Shown: positions 8,201-18,035, counted from the stretch's first letter. The stretch: DNA of 64,000 nucleotides from Xanthomonas sp. CFBP 8443 (GCF_025666195.1 NZ_CP102592.1:4216001-4280000), one strand, 5' to 3'. Numbers and translations are program-made. The notes: generated by a model from the sequence alone, not told the origin.

Positions 8201-9352
8201 GAGCCGCAGGTACAGCCGCCGGCGGTCCATCCACCAGCCCACCACCCAGCACAGCAGGGTGTAGGCCAGCGCGCAGGCCAGGCTGCCCCAGGGCCCCGGC
8301 ACCAGCCGCTGGAACACCGCGATACCGACCCACTGGTACAGGCCGTGCCCGCTGCTTCCGACCGGCAACAAGCCGAGGCTGATCACGAACAGCTCGGAGA
8401 ACAGGTAGATCGCCAGCGGATTGCGCCCGAGCACGGTGAAGAAGCCGCTGCCGGCCTGCCAACGCCGCACTTCGATCGCCCACAGCAGCGCGCCCAGCAA
8501 CAGCAGGTCCAGGCCCACGGTCAGCAGCACGAACGAACCGGTCCACAGCTTTTTGGACAGCGGGAACCACGGCTGCCAGGCCAGGGCCAGCACGACCAGG
8601 GCGACGCCTGCCAGCGACAGCCAGCCGGCCGTACGCGCCTGCTTGCCGACGCGGCGTACGTACAGGCCGGTCAGGTAACCGGCGATGACATTCACCGTGG
8701 CCGGCAATGTGCCGAGCAGGCCTTCCGGATCGAAGCCGCCGTCCTTGCGGTACAGCTGCGCCGGATCCAGCAGCCACAGGTCCAGGCGCGTGCCGGCGTT
8801 GCCGAGCTTGCTCAGTTCCGCGCCCGGCTGGCCCCACAGGTACAACGCCCCCCAGTAGCCGAGCAGCAGCGCGACGCAGGCGCCGAGCAGGCCGCGCGGC
8901 GGCAGCCAGCGGCACAGCAACGCCGCCAGCGCGTAGCACAGCGCGATGCGCTGCAGCACGCCCGGCACCCGGGTCTGGTCGATCGCGGTGAAGGTCCAGC
9001 TGCCGTCGGCGCCGTGGTGCACGAACGGAAACCAGTACATCAGGAAGCCGAGCAGGAAGATCAGCGCGCTGCGCTTGCCGACCCGGCGCAGGAACGCGCC
9101 GAGCGGCTGGCCGCGATCCAGCGCGAAGCTCATCGCGTTGCCGACCGCGAACAGGAACGACGGGAACACCAGATCGGCGGCGGTGAAGCCGAACCATGGC
9201 GCATGCCGCAGCTGCGCGAACGCATCGGCGCCGGCGCCGGGCGTGTTGACCAGGATCATCAGGAAGATGGTCAGGCCGCGGAACACGTCCAGCGACAGGA
9301 AGCGCTCGTGCGACGGCGCCGCGGCGGGAAGGGTCACGGACGCGGCGCTCAT
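8198..9352 (-). CDS. nagX: NagX-like membrane protein, heparan-alpha-glucosaminide N-acetyltransferase related (DUF5009)
   Basis: 384 residues with about ten hydrophobic stretches. The N-terminus RFLSLDVFRGLTIFLMILVN (near 16-35) is the signature of the acyltransferase family related to human HGSNAT, and LGRNPLAIYLFSEL near 312 matches its C-terminal half. NagX homologues lie in GlcNAc gene clusters of Shewanella and Xanthomonas. The proposed role is acyl transfer to an amino sugar across the inner membrane, but I know of no settled biochemical function. The ATG overlaps the GH89 stop (ATGA), so the two are probably co-translated. That pairing is suggestive, since both NAGLU and HGSNAT act in heparan breakdown in animals. 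Confidence 0.8.
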   Translation of the reverse strand: MSAASVTLPAAAPSHERFLSLDVFRGLTIFLMILVNTPGAGADAFAQLRHAPWFGFTAADLVFPSFLFAVGNAMSFALDRGQPLGAFLRRVGKRSALIFLLGFLMYWFPFVHHGADGSWTFTAIDQTRVPGVLQRIALCYALAALLCRWLPPRGLLGACVALLLGYWGALYLWGQPGAELSKLGNAGTRLDLWLLDPAQLYRKDGGFDPEGLLGTLPATVNVIAGYLTGLYVRRVGKQARTAGWLSLAGVALVVLALAWQPWFPLSKKLWTGSFVLLTVGLDLLLLGALLWAIEVRRWQAGSGFFTVLGRNPLAIYLFSELFVISLGLLPVGSSGHGLYQWVGIAVFQRLVPGPWGSLACALAYTLLCWVVGWWMDRRRLYLRL

Positions 9353-11715
9353 CGGGCATCCACCTCGTGCAGCAGGGTGCGTACCGCAGCGACCGGGTCG
9401 GCCGGCGTTTTACGCGTGTGTGGCGTCTCGCGCTTCACCCAGGCCTGCTCCCACGCGCGCAAGCGCTGCTGCAGCGCCGCCTCGTCCACGCTGCCGCCAC
9501 CGACTGCCACATCGCGCAGCGCCTGCATCGCCAGCGCCCAGCGCGGCAGATAGTAGTCGGCGTACATGCCTTGCCAGGCCTTGGACGCGTAGTCGCCGAG
9601 ATTGCCCTCGCCGCCCCACACGCTGACCTGCGCCTTGGCGTCGCGCCGGTAATAGGCCGCGTCCTGCGGCGTCTTCGCATAGCCTTCGGCATCGTCCAGC
9701 CAGCTCGACAGGGTTTCCTGCTGGCCGCCGACCAGGCCGTCGAGTTGCTGCACCGCCGCCTGCACACGGGCGAACGCGGCATCGCCGGCGGCGACGTCGC
9801 CGCGCTTGTACGCGGCCACCGCCTGCTGCAGGTGCGCGTCGACGCGGCCGCTGGCGTAGTGGCGGGCGAAGTCGACCAGGTCGTAGCGGTACAGCGGCGC
9901 GTCGGCGTACTCCGGCGCCAACGCCAGCAACTGGTCCAGCGCCCGGCGCAGGCGCGGCGGATCGCCGGGGGCGCCCTCGAATTCGCCGATGTCCAGCGTC
10001 GGCCGCTTGAACAGCAGGTACGCACCGGCACGGCTGCGCCACCAGCGCGGCGTCCAGTAGCGGGTCGACAGCACCGAAGCCTGCAGGTCGTCCCAGGCCG
10101 CGCGCAACGCCGGCGAGGTGTGCCCGTAGCGGGCGCGGGTGTAGTCGCCGAGCCATTCCTGCAGCGGACGCTCCTGCGCACCCCAGGCCAGGGCGTACAT
10201 ATATTCGTAGACCACCGAGTTGTTGTGCAGGCCTTCCGGGAACGCGCCGAAGCCGACCAGTTGCTGCTTGTCCTTGTCGGCGAGCAGCGCGCGCAGGTCG
10301 TCGCGATAGAACGCCAGGTCGCCGTACACCGGGTTGCTGCCGCCGTAGTTGTGCACGTAGCCGTAGATCCACTGCTTGCCGTCGAACGCCTCGGACAGTT
10401 TCCAGGTGCCCGGGTAGCGATCGTTGCCGATGTCCAGCACCAGCAGCTTGTCGTTGGGCACCTCGCGCAGGAACGCGGCGATCGCCTGCGGCGTCCAGAA
10501 GTGGCGGTCGGCGCCGAACAGCCAGCCCTGCATCACCCACACCGCGTCGGGATTGGCGCGATGGATCGATGCGTAGAGCGCGCGGCCGTAGTCGGCCAGG
10601 CGCTTGTCGCGCTGCGCCGGCGACACCTCGGGCGTCGCGGGAGCGGTCTTGTCGGTATGGGCGGTGTTGGCGGTGCTGTCGCCATAGCTGGCCAGGCGCG
10701 CGTCGCTGCCGTCGGCGGCGATCGGCGGCAGCATCTCGTTGAACGCATCGGCCAGGTAGTAGGTGCCCTTGCCGTAGGTGCGGTCGTAGAGCTGGATGAA
10801 GCCCTGCGCGATCTTGGCGAACAGCGGGTCGGCCGGATCCAGCCAATAGGTCTCGTGGAAGCCTTCCCAGGCGCGCATGCGGTAGATGCGCGCCTGCGGA
10901 TGCGCCTGCGCGAACGCCTTCGGCACGTAGCCGGCGAAGGCCGGCAGCACCGGCTTCATGCCCAGCGCGCGCATGCGTTGCAGGATGCGCAGCTGCAGGG
11001 CGTGCTTGTCCTCGATCCACTGTTGCGGCAGCGGCGCGTCGTAGCCTTCGATGTTGCCCATGCGCTGCCACGGCGCAAATGCCGGACCGGAAAAATACTG
11101 CGCCAGGTCCGCGTCGGCGACGCCGAACTCGCGCCACAACGCCTGCCACACGTAGTCCTGGCCTTCCATCGCCAGCGGCATGTCGACGCCGTGCAGCGCC
11201 ATCCAGTCGATCTCGCGTTCCCAGCGCGCCCAGTCCCACCACGGCGTGGTGTAGCCGTAGGTGCAGACGTTGAGATAGGCGCGGTAGGCGAACGGAGTGA
11301 CCACGCGCTGTCCGCGGAAGTCGGCGTAGGCGGCGGGCAGCGCCACGCGACTGCCTTCCCAGCTCACCGAGGCGGCGCCGATCGATTGCAGATAGCTGTA
11401 CGCGCCATGCGCCAGCGCCACTTCCGAAGAACCGGACACGCGCAAGGTGCCGGCATCGGCGCCGACCTGGTACCAGTCGTTGCCGCCGCCGCGCGGCTGC
11501 CGCTGCAGGGCCAGCGCGGCCGCGCGCGGGCCGAGCGTGCGCAGCAGCACGCCGCGCGCGGCGTCGCCCGGTGCGTCGGGCGCAGGCGCCGCGAATGCGG
11601 CCGGCGCCAGCAACGCGCAGGCCAGCAGCAACGCGGCGCTTCCACGCCGCAGCATCGGCAGGGCATTTGCGATGGCACGCGAGTGCGTGAAGACACGGCG
11701 GAAGGCTCGTTTCAT
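9349..11715 (-). CDS. Alpha-N-acetylglucosaminidase, GH89 (NAGLU family)
   Basis: 788 residues with an N-terminal export signal (hydrophobic run near 26-42). GH89 enzymes release terminal alpha-linked GlcNAc. The expected order is present: an N-terminal small domain, then a TIM barrel with WWDWARWEREIDWMALHG near 159-176, ADAFNE ending at E327 as the likely acid/base, and FPEGLHNN with E494 as the likely nucleophile, then an all-helical C-terminal domain. Residues about 334-370 look like an insertion relative to other members. The ATG at 11715 has GGAG about ten bases upstream and lies four bases past the GH2 stop. The enzyme is unusual for a GlcNAc locus of this type and defines the likely substrate as carrying alpha-GlcNAc ends. 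Confidence 0.93.
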   Translation of the reverse strand: MKRAFRRVFTHSRAIANALPMLRRGSAALLLACALLAPAAFAAPAPDAPGDAARGVLLRTLGPRAAALALQRQPRGGGNDWYQVGADAGTLRVSGSSEVALAHGAYSYLQSIGAASVSWEGSRVALPAAYADFRGQRVVTPFAYRAYLNVCTYGYTTPWWDWARWEREIDWMALHGVDMPLAMEGQDYVWQALWREFGVADADLAQYFSGPAFAPWQRMGNIEGYDAPLPQQWIEDKHALQLRILQRMRALGMKPVLPAFAGYVPKAFAQAHPQARIYRMRAWEGFHETYWLDPADPLFAKIAQGFIQLYDRTYGKGTYYLADAFNEMLPPIAADGSDARLASYGDSTANTAHTDKTAPATPEVSPAQRDKRLADYGRALYASIHRANPDAVWVMQGWLFGADRHFWTPQAIAAFLREVPNDKLLVLDIGNDRYPGTWKLSEAFDGKQWIYGYVHNYGGSNPVYGDLAFYRDDLRALLADKDKQQLVGFGAFPEGLHNNSVVYEYMYALAWGAQERPLQEWLGDYTRARYGHTSPALRAAWDDLQASVLSTRYWTPRWWRSRAGAYLLFKRPTLDIGEFEGAPGDPPRLRRALDQLLALAPEYADAPLYRYDLVDFARHYASGRVDAHLQQAVAAYKRGDVAAGDAAFARVQAAVQQLDGLVGGQQETLSSWLDDAEGYAKTPQDAAYYRRDAKAQVSVWGGEGNLGDYASKAWQGMYADYYLPRWALAMQALRDVAVGGGSVDEAALQQRLRAWEQAWVKRETPHTRKTPADPVAAVRTLLHEVDAR

Positions 11716-11719
11716 GCGG

Positions 11720-14599
11720 TCAATACTCCACTGTCGCTACGTCGTCGAAGCCGAAAGGCGTTCCGGCCGTCACCTGCATCACCACCGCCAGCACCCGTTC
11801 GCCGGCCGCGGCCGGCAGCGTCACCTGCGCATGCTGCCCGGCGGCGACGCTGGCGACCAGGCGCCGGTCCAGGTACACCTGCGCCGCGCCGGTCGCGCGG
11901 CCAAGCCGCAGCCGGCCGCCGCGCTGCTGGATTCCGGCCCACGGCGTGAACGTCGCCCGGTACAGCACATAGCCATCGCGCTCGGCGCGCGTCTCCAGGT
12001 TGCCCGGCTGGCAGAAGCTCCAGCTGTTGTTGTCGTTGGGCGCGCGCGGCAGCGCCGGGTCCGGCGGCGCGGCGAATGGCAGCGTGCGCCGCCAGCCGGG
12101 CACCACCATCGCCGCGGCGGCCGGCGGCAGCGACGGCGGCAACGCCACCGCCTCCAGCTCGATCGTCGCCTGCGCGGCGCGCAGGCCCGGCGCGCGCGCC
12201 TGGATGCGCAGCCGGCGCTGGCCGCTGCCGGCCTCGACGATGGCCTGTGCCAGGCCGTTGAACAGCTGCACCTGCGGCACGTTGTCGGCGGCGTGCCGGT
12301 TGGGGTCGCCGTTGCCGACGCCGAGCAGGCGCCCGCCGTCGACCTGCAGCGCGATCTGCGCATCGGCGAACGGCACGTGGCGGCCCTGCGCATCCACCGC
12401 CTCCAGGGTGATCGGCTGCGCATCGCGGCCATCGCCGCGCATCCGCGTCCGGTCCGGGGTCAGCCGCAGCGCGACCGGCGCGCCGACCGTCTGCACCCGC
12501 TGCCGCGCCACCTCGCGGCCGTCGCGATAGGCCACCGCCTCCAGCACGCCCGGCGCATACGGCACCTGCCAGGCATTCATCTCGATCCGGTCCACCGCCT
12601 GCCGCCCCTGCGACTGCCCGTTGAGCCACAGCTCCACCTGCTGCGCGTTGCAGAATGCCATCACCTTGATCGGCGTGCCCTCGCGGCCCGGCCAGTTCCA
12701 GTGCGGCAGCAGTTGCAGTATCGGCGCGTCGTCGATCCACTGCGCCTGGCGCAGCCAGTACGCGCCCTTCGGGAAACCGCACAGGTCCATGATGCCGAAG
12801 AACGAGGACACCGACGGCCATTCGAACGGGGTCGGCTCGCCGCGGTAGTCGAAGCCGGTCCAGACGAAACTGCCGGCCAGATACGGGCGCTCGTTGACCA
12901 GCTTCCAGGACGTGCGATGGGTGTTGCCCCACGGCGCGGCGACCGAGTCGTCCTCGGCGATGACGTGCGCGTCCATGTCGGTGAACCAGGCGCCGCGGGT
13001 CTGGAAGGCGCTGGTATCTTCGCTGGACAGCAGCGGCGTATGCGGCATCGCCGTGTGCACGCGGTCGTAGTTGAACTGGCGGTAGTTGAAGCCGACCACG
13101 TCCACCGCATGCGCCGCGTTGCGCTGGGTCAGCATGCCGTCGTTCATCGCCGCGGTCACCGGGCGGCTGTCGTCCAGTTCGCGCACCAGCGCCACCGCGC
13201 GGCGCACCATCTGATAGCCGGCGGCGGTGCCCTGCATCGGCTCTTCGTTGAACACCGACCACAGGAACACGCAGGCACGGTTGCGGTCGCGGCGCACCAG
13301 CCAGCGCAGCTGCGCGGCGTAGTCCGGCGCCGGATTGAACACGCGGTTCTCGGCCATCACCAGCATGCCCAGGCGATCGCAGACGTCGAGCAGTTCGCTG
13401 GCCACCGCATGATGCAGGCGGATCGCGTTGCAGCCCAGCGCCTTGAGCCGGCGGATGCGGAACTCGTGCACGCTGTCGGGCACCGCCACGCCGACCCCGG
13501 CATGGTCCTGGTGCAGGCAGGCGCCCTTGATCTTGAGCGGCCGTTCGTTGAGGAAGAAACCCTGCTGCGCGTCGAAGCGCAGCGTGCGAAAGCCGATCGC
13601 GCACTCGCGGCGGTCGCGCTCGCGGCCAGCGCCGCGCAGCACCGCCGCGACCCGATACAGGTGCGGCGCGGCCACGTCCCAGCGTTGCGGCTGGCGCACC
13701 TGCAGTTCGACCTGCGCCACGGCCTGCGCCAATGCGCCCACCTGCAGCGCGCTGCCGCCCTGCGCCACCACCGCGCCATGCGCGTCGTACAGCGTCACCT
13801 CGAGCAGCGCCGCTTCGGCCTGCTCGCCGGCATTGGCGACCGTGACCGCAACGGGCAGCGTCCAACGTTCGTCGTCGCCGATCCGCGGCACCGCGTGCAC
13901 GCCATCGCCGACGATATGCAGCGCATCGCGCACAACAAGCCAGGTGTGCCGGTACAGACCGGCGCCTTCGTACCACCAGCCATCCATCGCCTCGGCGTCC
14001 ACGCGCACGGCAATGCTATTGAGATCCTGCCCGTAGCGCGCGATCGCGCTCAGGTCGATGGCGACGCCGTCGTAGCCGCTCCAGCTGCGCGCCATCAGCA
14101 ACCCGTTGATCCAGACCGTGGCGCGGCTGGAGATGCCGTCCAAGCGCAGTTCCAGCGCCTTGCCGCGCAGCGCCTCGTCCAGCCGCAGGCTGCGCCGGTA
14201 CCAGGCGATGCCGCGGCGGCGATAGCCTTGCGCCACGTTGGCGCTGGCCTCGATCGGCTGCTCGATGGCGAAATCGTGCGGCAGGCGCAACGACCGCCAC
14301 TGGCTGTCGTCGAAATCGCCCGCGGCCGCGCCCCAGGCCTTGCCGGCCTTGGCGTTGTCGTAGCTGGCGTCTTGCCCGGTGATCGGCGGAAACGCAATGT
14401 CGCCGGCGTGGAAACGCCAGCCGTCGTCCAGGCAGAACACGCCCGGATCGACCGCCAGCGTCAATGGCGACACCGCCGCCGCGCGGCCACCGGTACCGGC
14501 GAATCCGGCATCGGCCGCACTGCCTGCCCAGCTCCAGCGCGGCGCCGCCAGCAGCAGCCCGGCGCTGGCGCCGCCCACCAGGAATTGTCGTCGTTGCAT
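11720..14599 (-). CDS. Exported GH2 beta-galactosidase-like enzyme with twin-arginine signal
   Basis: 959 residues from the ATG at 14599, which begins MQRRQFLVGG, a short Tat-type signal followed by a hydrophobic run. The GH2 layout is clear: a sugar-binding domain to about residue 230, an immunoglobulin-like domain, then the TIM barrel with FLWSVFNEEP near 460 (acid/base in NE) and LLSSEDTSAF near 537 (probable nucleophile E). A C-terminal region of Ig-like and DUF4982-like domains follows. Beta-galactosidase is the commonest activity for this arrangement, though beta-mannosidase or beta-glucuronidase cannot be excluded by eye. It sits 82 bases downstream of TonB receptor 1 and four bases before the GH89 gene, so it probably trims galactose after alpha-GlcNAc is removed. 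Confidence 0.82.
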   Translation of the reverse strand: MQRRQFLVGGASAGLLLAAPRWSWAGSAADAGFAGTGGRAAAVSPLTLAVDPGVFCLDDGWRFHAGDIAFPPITGQDASYDNAKAGKAWGAAAGDFDDSQWRSLRLPHDFAIEQPIEASANVAQGYRRRGIAWYRRSLRLDEALRGKALELRLDGISSRATVWINGLLMARSWSGYDGVAIDLSAIARYGQDLNSIAVRVDAEAMDGWWYEGAGLYRHTWLVVRDALHIVGDGVHAVPRIGDDERWTLPVAVTVANAGEQAEAALLEVTLYDAHGAVVAQGGSALQVGALAQAVAQVELQVRQPQRWDVAAPHLYRVAAVLRGAGRERDRRECAIGFRTLRFDAQQGFFLNERPLKIKGACLHQDHAGVGVAVPDSVHEFRIRRLKALGCNAIRLHHAVASELLDVCDRLGMLVMAENRVFNPAPDYAAQLRWLVRRDRNRACVFLWSVFNEEPMQGTAAGYQMVRRAVALVRELDDSRPVTAAMNDGMLTQRNAAHAVDVVGFNYRQFNYDRVHTAMPHTPLLSSEDTSAFQTRGAWFTDMDAHVIAEDDSVAAPWGNTHRTSWKLVNERPYLAGSFVWTGFDYRGEPTPFEWPSVSSFFGIMDLCGFPKGAYWLRQAQWIDDAPILQLLPHWNWPGREGTPIKVMAFCNAQQVELWLNGQSQGRQAVDRIEMNAWQVPYAPGVLEAVAYRDGREVARQRVQTVGAPVALRLTPDRTRMRGDGRDAQPITLEAVDAQGRHVPFADAQIALQVDGGRLLGVGNGDPNRHAADNVPQVQLFNGLAQAIVEAGSGQRRLRIQARAPGLRAAQATIELEAVALPPSLPPAAAAMVVPGWRRTLPFAAPPDPALPRAPNDNNSWSFCQPGNLETRAERDGYVLYRATFTPWAGIQQRGGRLRLGRATGAAQVYLDRRLVASVAAGQHAQVTLPAAAGERVLAVVMQVTAGTPFGFDDVATVEY

Positions 14600-14681
14600 G
14601 CGCCTGCCCTCGGATCGACCGCCCGGCGCCACCGCGGCGCCGGGCCTGATGCGGGTTATCCCGCAAGCGCCTGCACGGACC

Positions 14682-17381
14682 TCACAGGATGTCCCACTGC
14701 ATCGACACGTAGAAGCTGCGTCCGGTGACGCCGGTCATCTGCCAGCGCTCGCTGATGTCCTTGTACGCCTCTTCCTTCTTGTCGGTCAGGTTGAGCCCGC
14801 CGAGCTGGAAGCTGAGCTTGTCGGTGGCCTGGTAGCCGAGTACCGCGTCGAACTGGGTGCGCGCCTTCATGGTGTGGCCTTCGCGGGCGAAGAAGCTGTC
14901 GCTGCTGTCCTGCTCGTACTCGCTGCGGTGGTTGAGCGACAGGCGCGCGGAGAACATCTCGTTCTCCCAGTAGCCGGTGGCGTTCCAGGTCTTCTCCGAC
15001 AGGTTGCGGATCTTGAAGTCGGTGTCGCGCTGCGGGATCACCCGGGTGAAGTTGGCGGTCAGGCCGAAGCCCTGGATCGGCAGCCAGGCATCGAAGGATT
15101 GCGTCCAGCCCAGTTCGTAGCCCTTGATCTTGACCTTGCTCGGATCGTTCTGGGTGGCGGTGATCTCGTAGATGTTGCCGCTGCCGTCCACGCAATCGCC
15201 GGCACTGTTGCCGGACAGCGCCGCGCCGTTGAACGTGGTCGGGCAGACGATGCTGTTGAAGGTGCCGTTCTTGACCTGCTTCCAGAAGCCGGCCAGGGTC
15301 AGGCCGCCGCCTTGGCCGTAGTACCACTCCAGGCTGAGGTCGGCCTGGTTGGCGGTCAGCGCCCTCAGGTCGGTCTGGCCCAGCGACACGTCGTAGGTGG
15401 TGGTGCCGCCGGTGTTGCTGCCCGAGGAGATGGTGGTGGCGATGGCGGTGTTGCTGTCCAGGATCGGGCGCACCAGCGCCTTGCCGGCGGCGAAGCGCAG
15501 CAGCAGGTCCTCGCGCATGTCCAGCACCAGGTTCAGGCTCGGCAGCCAGTTGTGGTAGTCGTACGGCGCGCGCGCGGTGCCGACCACGTCGTTGGCGTCC
15601 TCGCTGAATTGCGAGGCGGTGGTCAGGTAGGTGTCGGTGGTGCGCTTGGTGTTCTCGTAGCGCACGCCGACGTTGCCGCGCAGGCGCATGCTGCCGATCT
15701 CGGTGTCGATCTTGGCCAGCGCGTAGGCGGAGAAGATGTCGTTGCGGATGTGGTAGCTGGCCTGCGGCGCGAACAGCACCGGCACGGTGATGCCCGAAGC
15801 GGCCAGCGCCTCGGCGTAGGCGTACACGTCCGGCGCCACCCAGCCGGTCTGCGAGGCCAGATTGCCGTCGAGGAAGTTGCTGACGTTGGAACTGGCCGCC
15901 GACAGCTCCGGGAACATCGCGTAGCCGGACACCGCACCGGAGTTGACCAGGTACAGGAAATCGCGGCGCCAGACGTTGCGGTCGAAGGTCTCGCGGCGGA
16001 ACTTGGTGCCGAACTTCACCGAGTCGAGGAAGCCGGCACCGACGTAGCGCTCGGCATCGAACTGCAGCGACCATTCCTTGTTGCTGAGCTTGGTGATCGC
16101 GCCGTTGGGATACTCGTCGCGGACCAGGTTGGCCTGGTCCCAGGCGCTGGCGTCGTTGGCGTCGGCATCGGTGGTCAGCGAGATCGCGCCGGGGTTGGAC
16201 ATGTCGAACAGCGTCGCCGACGGCAGGCGGCCGAGGATCACCGCGCGTTCGTCCTCGTCGGTCTTGCCTTCGGTGTAGTTGGCCACGCCGCTGAAGGTCC
16301 ACGCATCGCCCTTCCACTTCGCGTCCCAGGTCACCAGCTGCGAGGTGAGATCGTGGCGCTCGAGCTGGCGGTTGTTCTCCAGCCAGTAGTTGGACGCAGA
16401 CACCTTGGTCGCGGTCAGGCCGTCGGTCTCCAGCACGCTCAGGAAATTGCGGTCGAAGGAATAGACCAACTGGTTCATGTCGTTGTCGGTCTTGTCCTGC
16501 GAGTACAACGCAGTCAGGTTCATTTCCAACCGGTCGTTGGGCTTCCACTGCAGCCCGGCAGTGAGCATTTTGCGGTCGGTTTCGCGCTCGATCGAGCGGT
16601 AGCGCGGGCGGCGCGGGATGTACAGGGTGCCGTCGGTGGTGTCCTGGGTGTACCAGCGGTCGATCCACAGGTAGTCGGCGCGGTCCTTGAGCTTCTGGTA
16701 GCCGGCGTTGACGAACACGCCCAGTTCGCCGCCGTCGGCGAGCTGGAACTGGTCGATGTAGGTGAGCACCGCCTTCGGCGTCGGCGCGCCGCCGGCGAAT
16801 TCGGAGTATTGCTCCTTGGCCGACAGCAGCAGCTTGCGCTCCTTGTAGTCCAGCGGCTTGGTGGTCTCGATGTTGACCGTGCCCGACAGCCCGCCGGCAT
16901 CCATGTCCGCCGACGGCGACTTGATCACCTCGATCGCCGCGGCCACTTCCGGCTGGATGATGTCGTAGCGGAAGCCGTCGGTGAAATCGGCGCTCTTGAT
17001 GGTCTGGCCGTTGATCGTGGTGGCCGAGTACTGCGGGCCCAGGCCGCGGATGCTGATGGTCGAACCGCGGCCGTTGATGGTGGAGATCTGCACGCCGGGA
17101 ATGCGCTGGATCGCCTCGGCGATGTTCTCGGCCGGGAACTTGCCGATGTCCTCGGAGGAGATGCCGTCGGTCATGCGCGCGTCCTCGCGCTTGTTGTCCA
17201 GCGCGGTGATCAGGCTCTTCTGGTACGAGCTGGTCACGGTGACCGTATCGAGCTGGGAGACCGGTGCGGGCGCGGGCGCGTCCTGCGCCTGCGCGCCGCT
17301 GCTGAGCAGGCCGAGGGCGATGGCGGTGGCGAGGACGGACAGGGAACAGCAGTGCGGACGGGAGCGAGCGACATGTGGCAT
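14682..17381 (-). CDS. TonB-dependent receptor 1 (Xanthomonas/Caulobacter type)
   Basis: 899 residues from the ATG at 17381, with AGGAT about seven bases upstream. The signal peptide ends near AQA (residue 34). A TonB-box-like LDTVTVTSS is followed by the plug domain (EDIGKFPAENIAEAIQRIPG, near 75-94, and GRGSTISIRGLG near 103-114), then a 22-strand-type barrel ending in SFYVSMQWDIL. Such receptors import glycans or oligosaccharides across the outer membrane using TonB energy. The genes downstream (GH2, GH89, nagX, nag genes) suggest an amino-sugar oligosaccharide as cargo. A promoter at 17646-17674 with a GntR-type operator just past its start is its likely control. Confidence 0.93.
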   Translation of the reverse strand: MPHVARSRPHCCSLSVLATAIALGLLSSGAQAQDAPAPAPVSQLDTVTVTSSYQKSLITALDNKREDARMTDGISSEDIGKFPAENIAEAIQRIPGVQISTINGRGSTISIRGLGPQYSATTINGQTIKSADFTDGFRYDIIQPEVAAAIEVIKSPSADMDAGGLSGTVNIETTKPLDYKERKLLLSAKEQYSEFAGGAPTPKAVLTYIDQFQLADGGELGVFVNAGYQKLKDRADYLWIDRWYTQDTTDGTLYIPRRPRYRSIERETDRKMLTAGLQWKPNDRLEMNLTALYSQDKTDNDMNQLVYSFDRNFLSVLETDGLTATKVSASNYWLENNRQLERHDLTSQLVTWDAKWKGDAWTFSGVANYTEGKTDEDERAVILGRLPSATLFDMSNPGAISLTTDADANDASAWDQANLVRDEYPNGAITKLSNKEWSLQFDAERYVGAGFLDSVKFGTKFRRETFDRNVWRRDFLYLVNSGAVSGYAMFPELSAASSNVSNFLDGNLASQTGWVAPDVYAYAEALAASGITVPVLFAPQASYHIRNDIFSAYALAKIDTEIGSMRLRGNVGVRYENTKRTTDTYLTTASQFSEDANDVVGTARAPYDYHNWLPSLNLVLDMREDLLLRFAAGKALVRPILDSNTAIATTISSGSNTGGTTTYDVSLGQTDLRALTANQADLSLEWYYGQGGGLTLAGFWKQVKNGTFNSIVCPTTFNGAALSGNSAGDCVDGSGNIYEITATQNDPSKVKIKGYELGWTQSFDAWLPIQGFGLTANFTRVIPQRDTDFKIRNLSEKTWNATGYWENEMFSARLSLNHRSEYEQDSSDSFFAREGHTMKARTQFDAVLGYQATDKLSFQLGGLNLTDKKEEAYKDISERWQMTGVTGRSFYVSMQWDIL

Positions 17382-17613
17382 TGGGCTATCCTGGTTGATG
17401 GCTGATCGGCACGACGACGTCTGACATCCAGCGGCTGCGAGCGGACAGCGCGCTCCATCCCGCCCGGCGCGATGTGCAGGGCGGTGCCGTCCGTTCAGGC
17501 ACGGAATCGATGAAGCGTTCTGTCTGTTTCCTGCGCCCCGTGGTGCGAGAGGCGCGTCCCCATCCCTTCCCCGGATGGGTGATGTGCATGCGGCTGCTGG
17601 ACTGATCGATCCC

Positions 17614-17633
17614 GAATTGGCAGAGACCAATTC
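17614..17633. promoter_or_regulatory. GntR/HutC-type operator, GAATTGG-N6-CCAATTC (probable NagQ site)
   Basis: A perfect 7-bp inverted repeat with the core TTGG-cagaga-CCAA. It has the TGG-N6-CCA spacing of DasR and YvoA/NagR operators, and the right half AGACCAAT is identical to the YvoA-type consensus as I recall it. It lies about 6-25 bases downstream of the predicted start point of the receptor 1 promoter, a position suited to repression. Binding by NagQ is an inference. Confidence 0.65.
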
Positions 17634-17645
17634 CAGGCAGCTCGA

Positions 17646-17674
17646 TTCTTATGGTCTTAGAAAGATTGTGTCAA
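17646..17674 (-). promoter_or_regulatory. Sigma-70-like promoter of TonB receptor 1
   Basis: Read leftward, TTGACA (17674-17669), a 17-base spacer and TAAGAA (17651-17646) form a good promoter. Predicted start is near 17639. The 5' leader to the ATG at 17381 is about 258 bases. The same two hexamers with the same spacing recur in the receptor 2 promoter. Confidence 0.65.
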
Positions 17675-18017
17675 CGCCGCGACACGAGCGAACGCCAAAT
17701 GGCGCCTGGACTTGACCTAAAAATCAGAATAAATCCTTAAAAATCAATAGAATTTAAGTCGAAAATATTTTTCGTGCGGCCGCTTTCACGCATCGTTGTC
17801 ACGATACCTTTGACGCACCAATTCTACGAATGAGACCAATTTTGTGCGCCACAACATAACTGCGCACCGTTCTCATCTGCAGGCTGTCGCCCAAGCGCTG
17901 CGCATCTTCACAAACCATTGAAAATAAAAACCTTTAGGCAAGGCGATCAAGTGTCGCCCGGTCCAAGCACGCGTTTCGGCCGACCGAACCAGCACCAGAC
18001 AAATTTTCCGACGAGGA

Positions 18018-18035
18018 CTTGACATCGTTGTCATG
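18018..18035. promoter_or_regulatory. LacI-type palindrome TGACA-N4-TGTCA (probable NagR box)
   Basis: CTTGACATCGTTGTCATG contains the near-perfect palindrome TGACA-tcgt-TGTCA with a central CG, the usual form of LacI-family operators. From memory the Xanthomonas NagR box is close to AATGACARCGYTGTCATT, and this site agrees at 14 of 18 positions. It covers the -35 box of the receptor 2 promoter. Confidence 0.65.

Noticed and set aside
11447..17405. Rightward open frames of about 1000 codons opposite GH89, GH2 and receptor 1
   Set aside because: Both lie on the non-coding strand of clear enzymes and a receptor, with Arg/His/Gln/Ala-rich low-complexity translations and no start signal.
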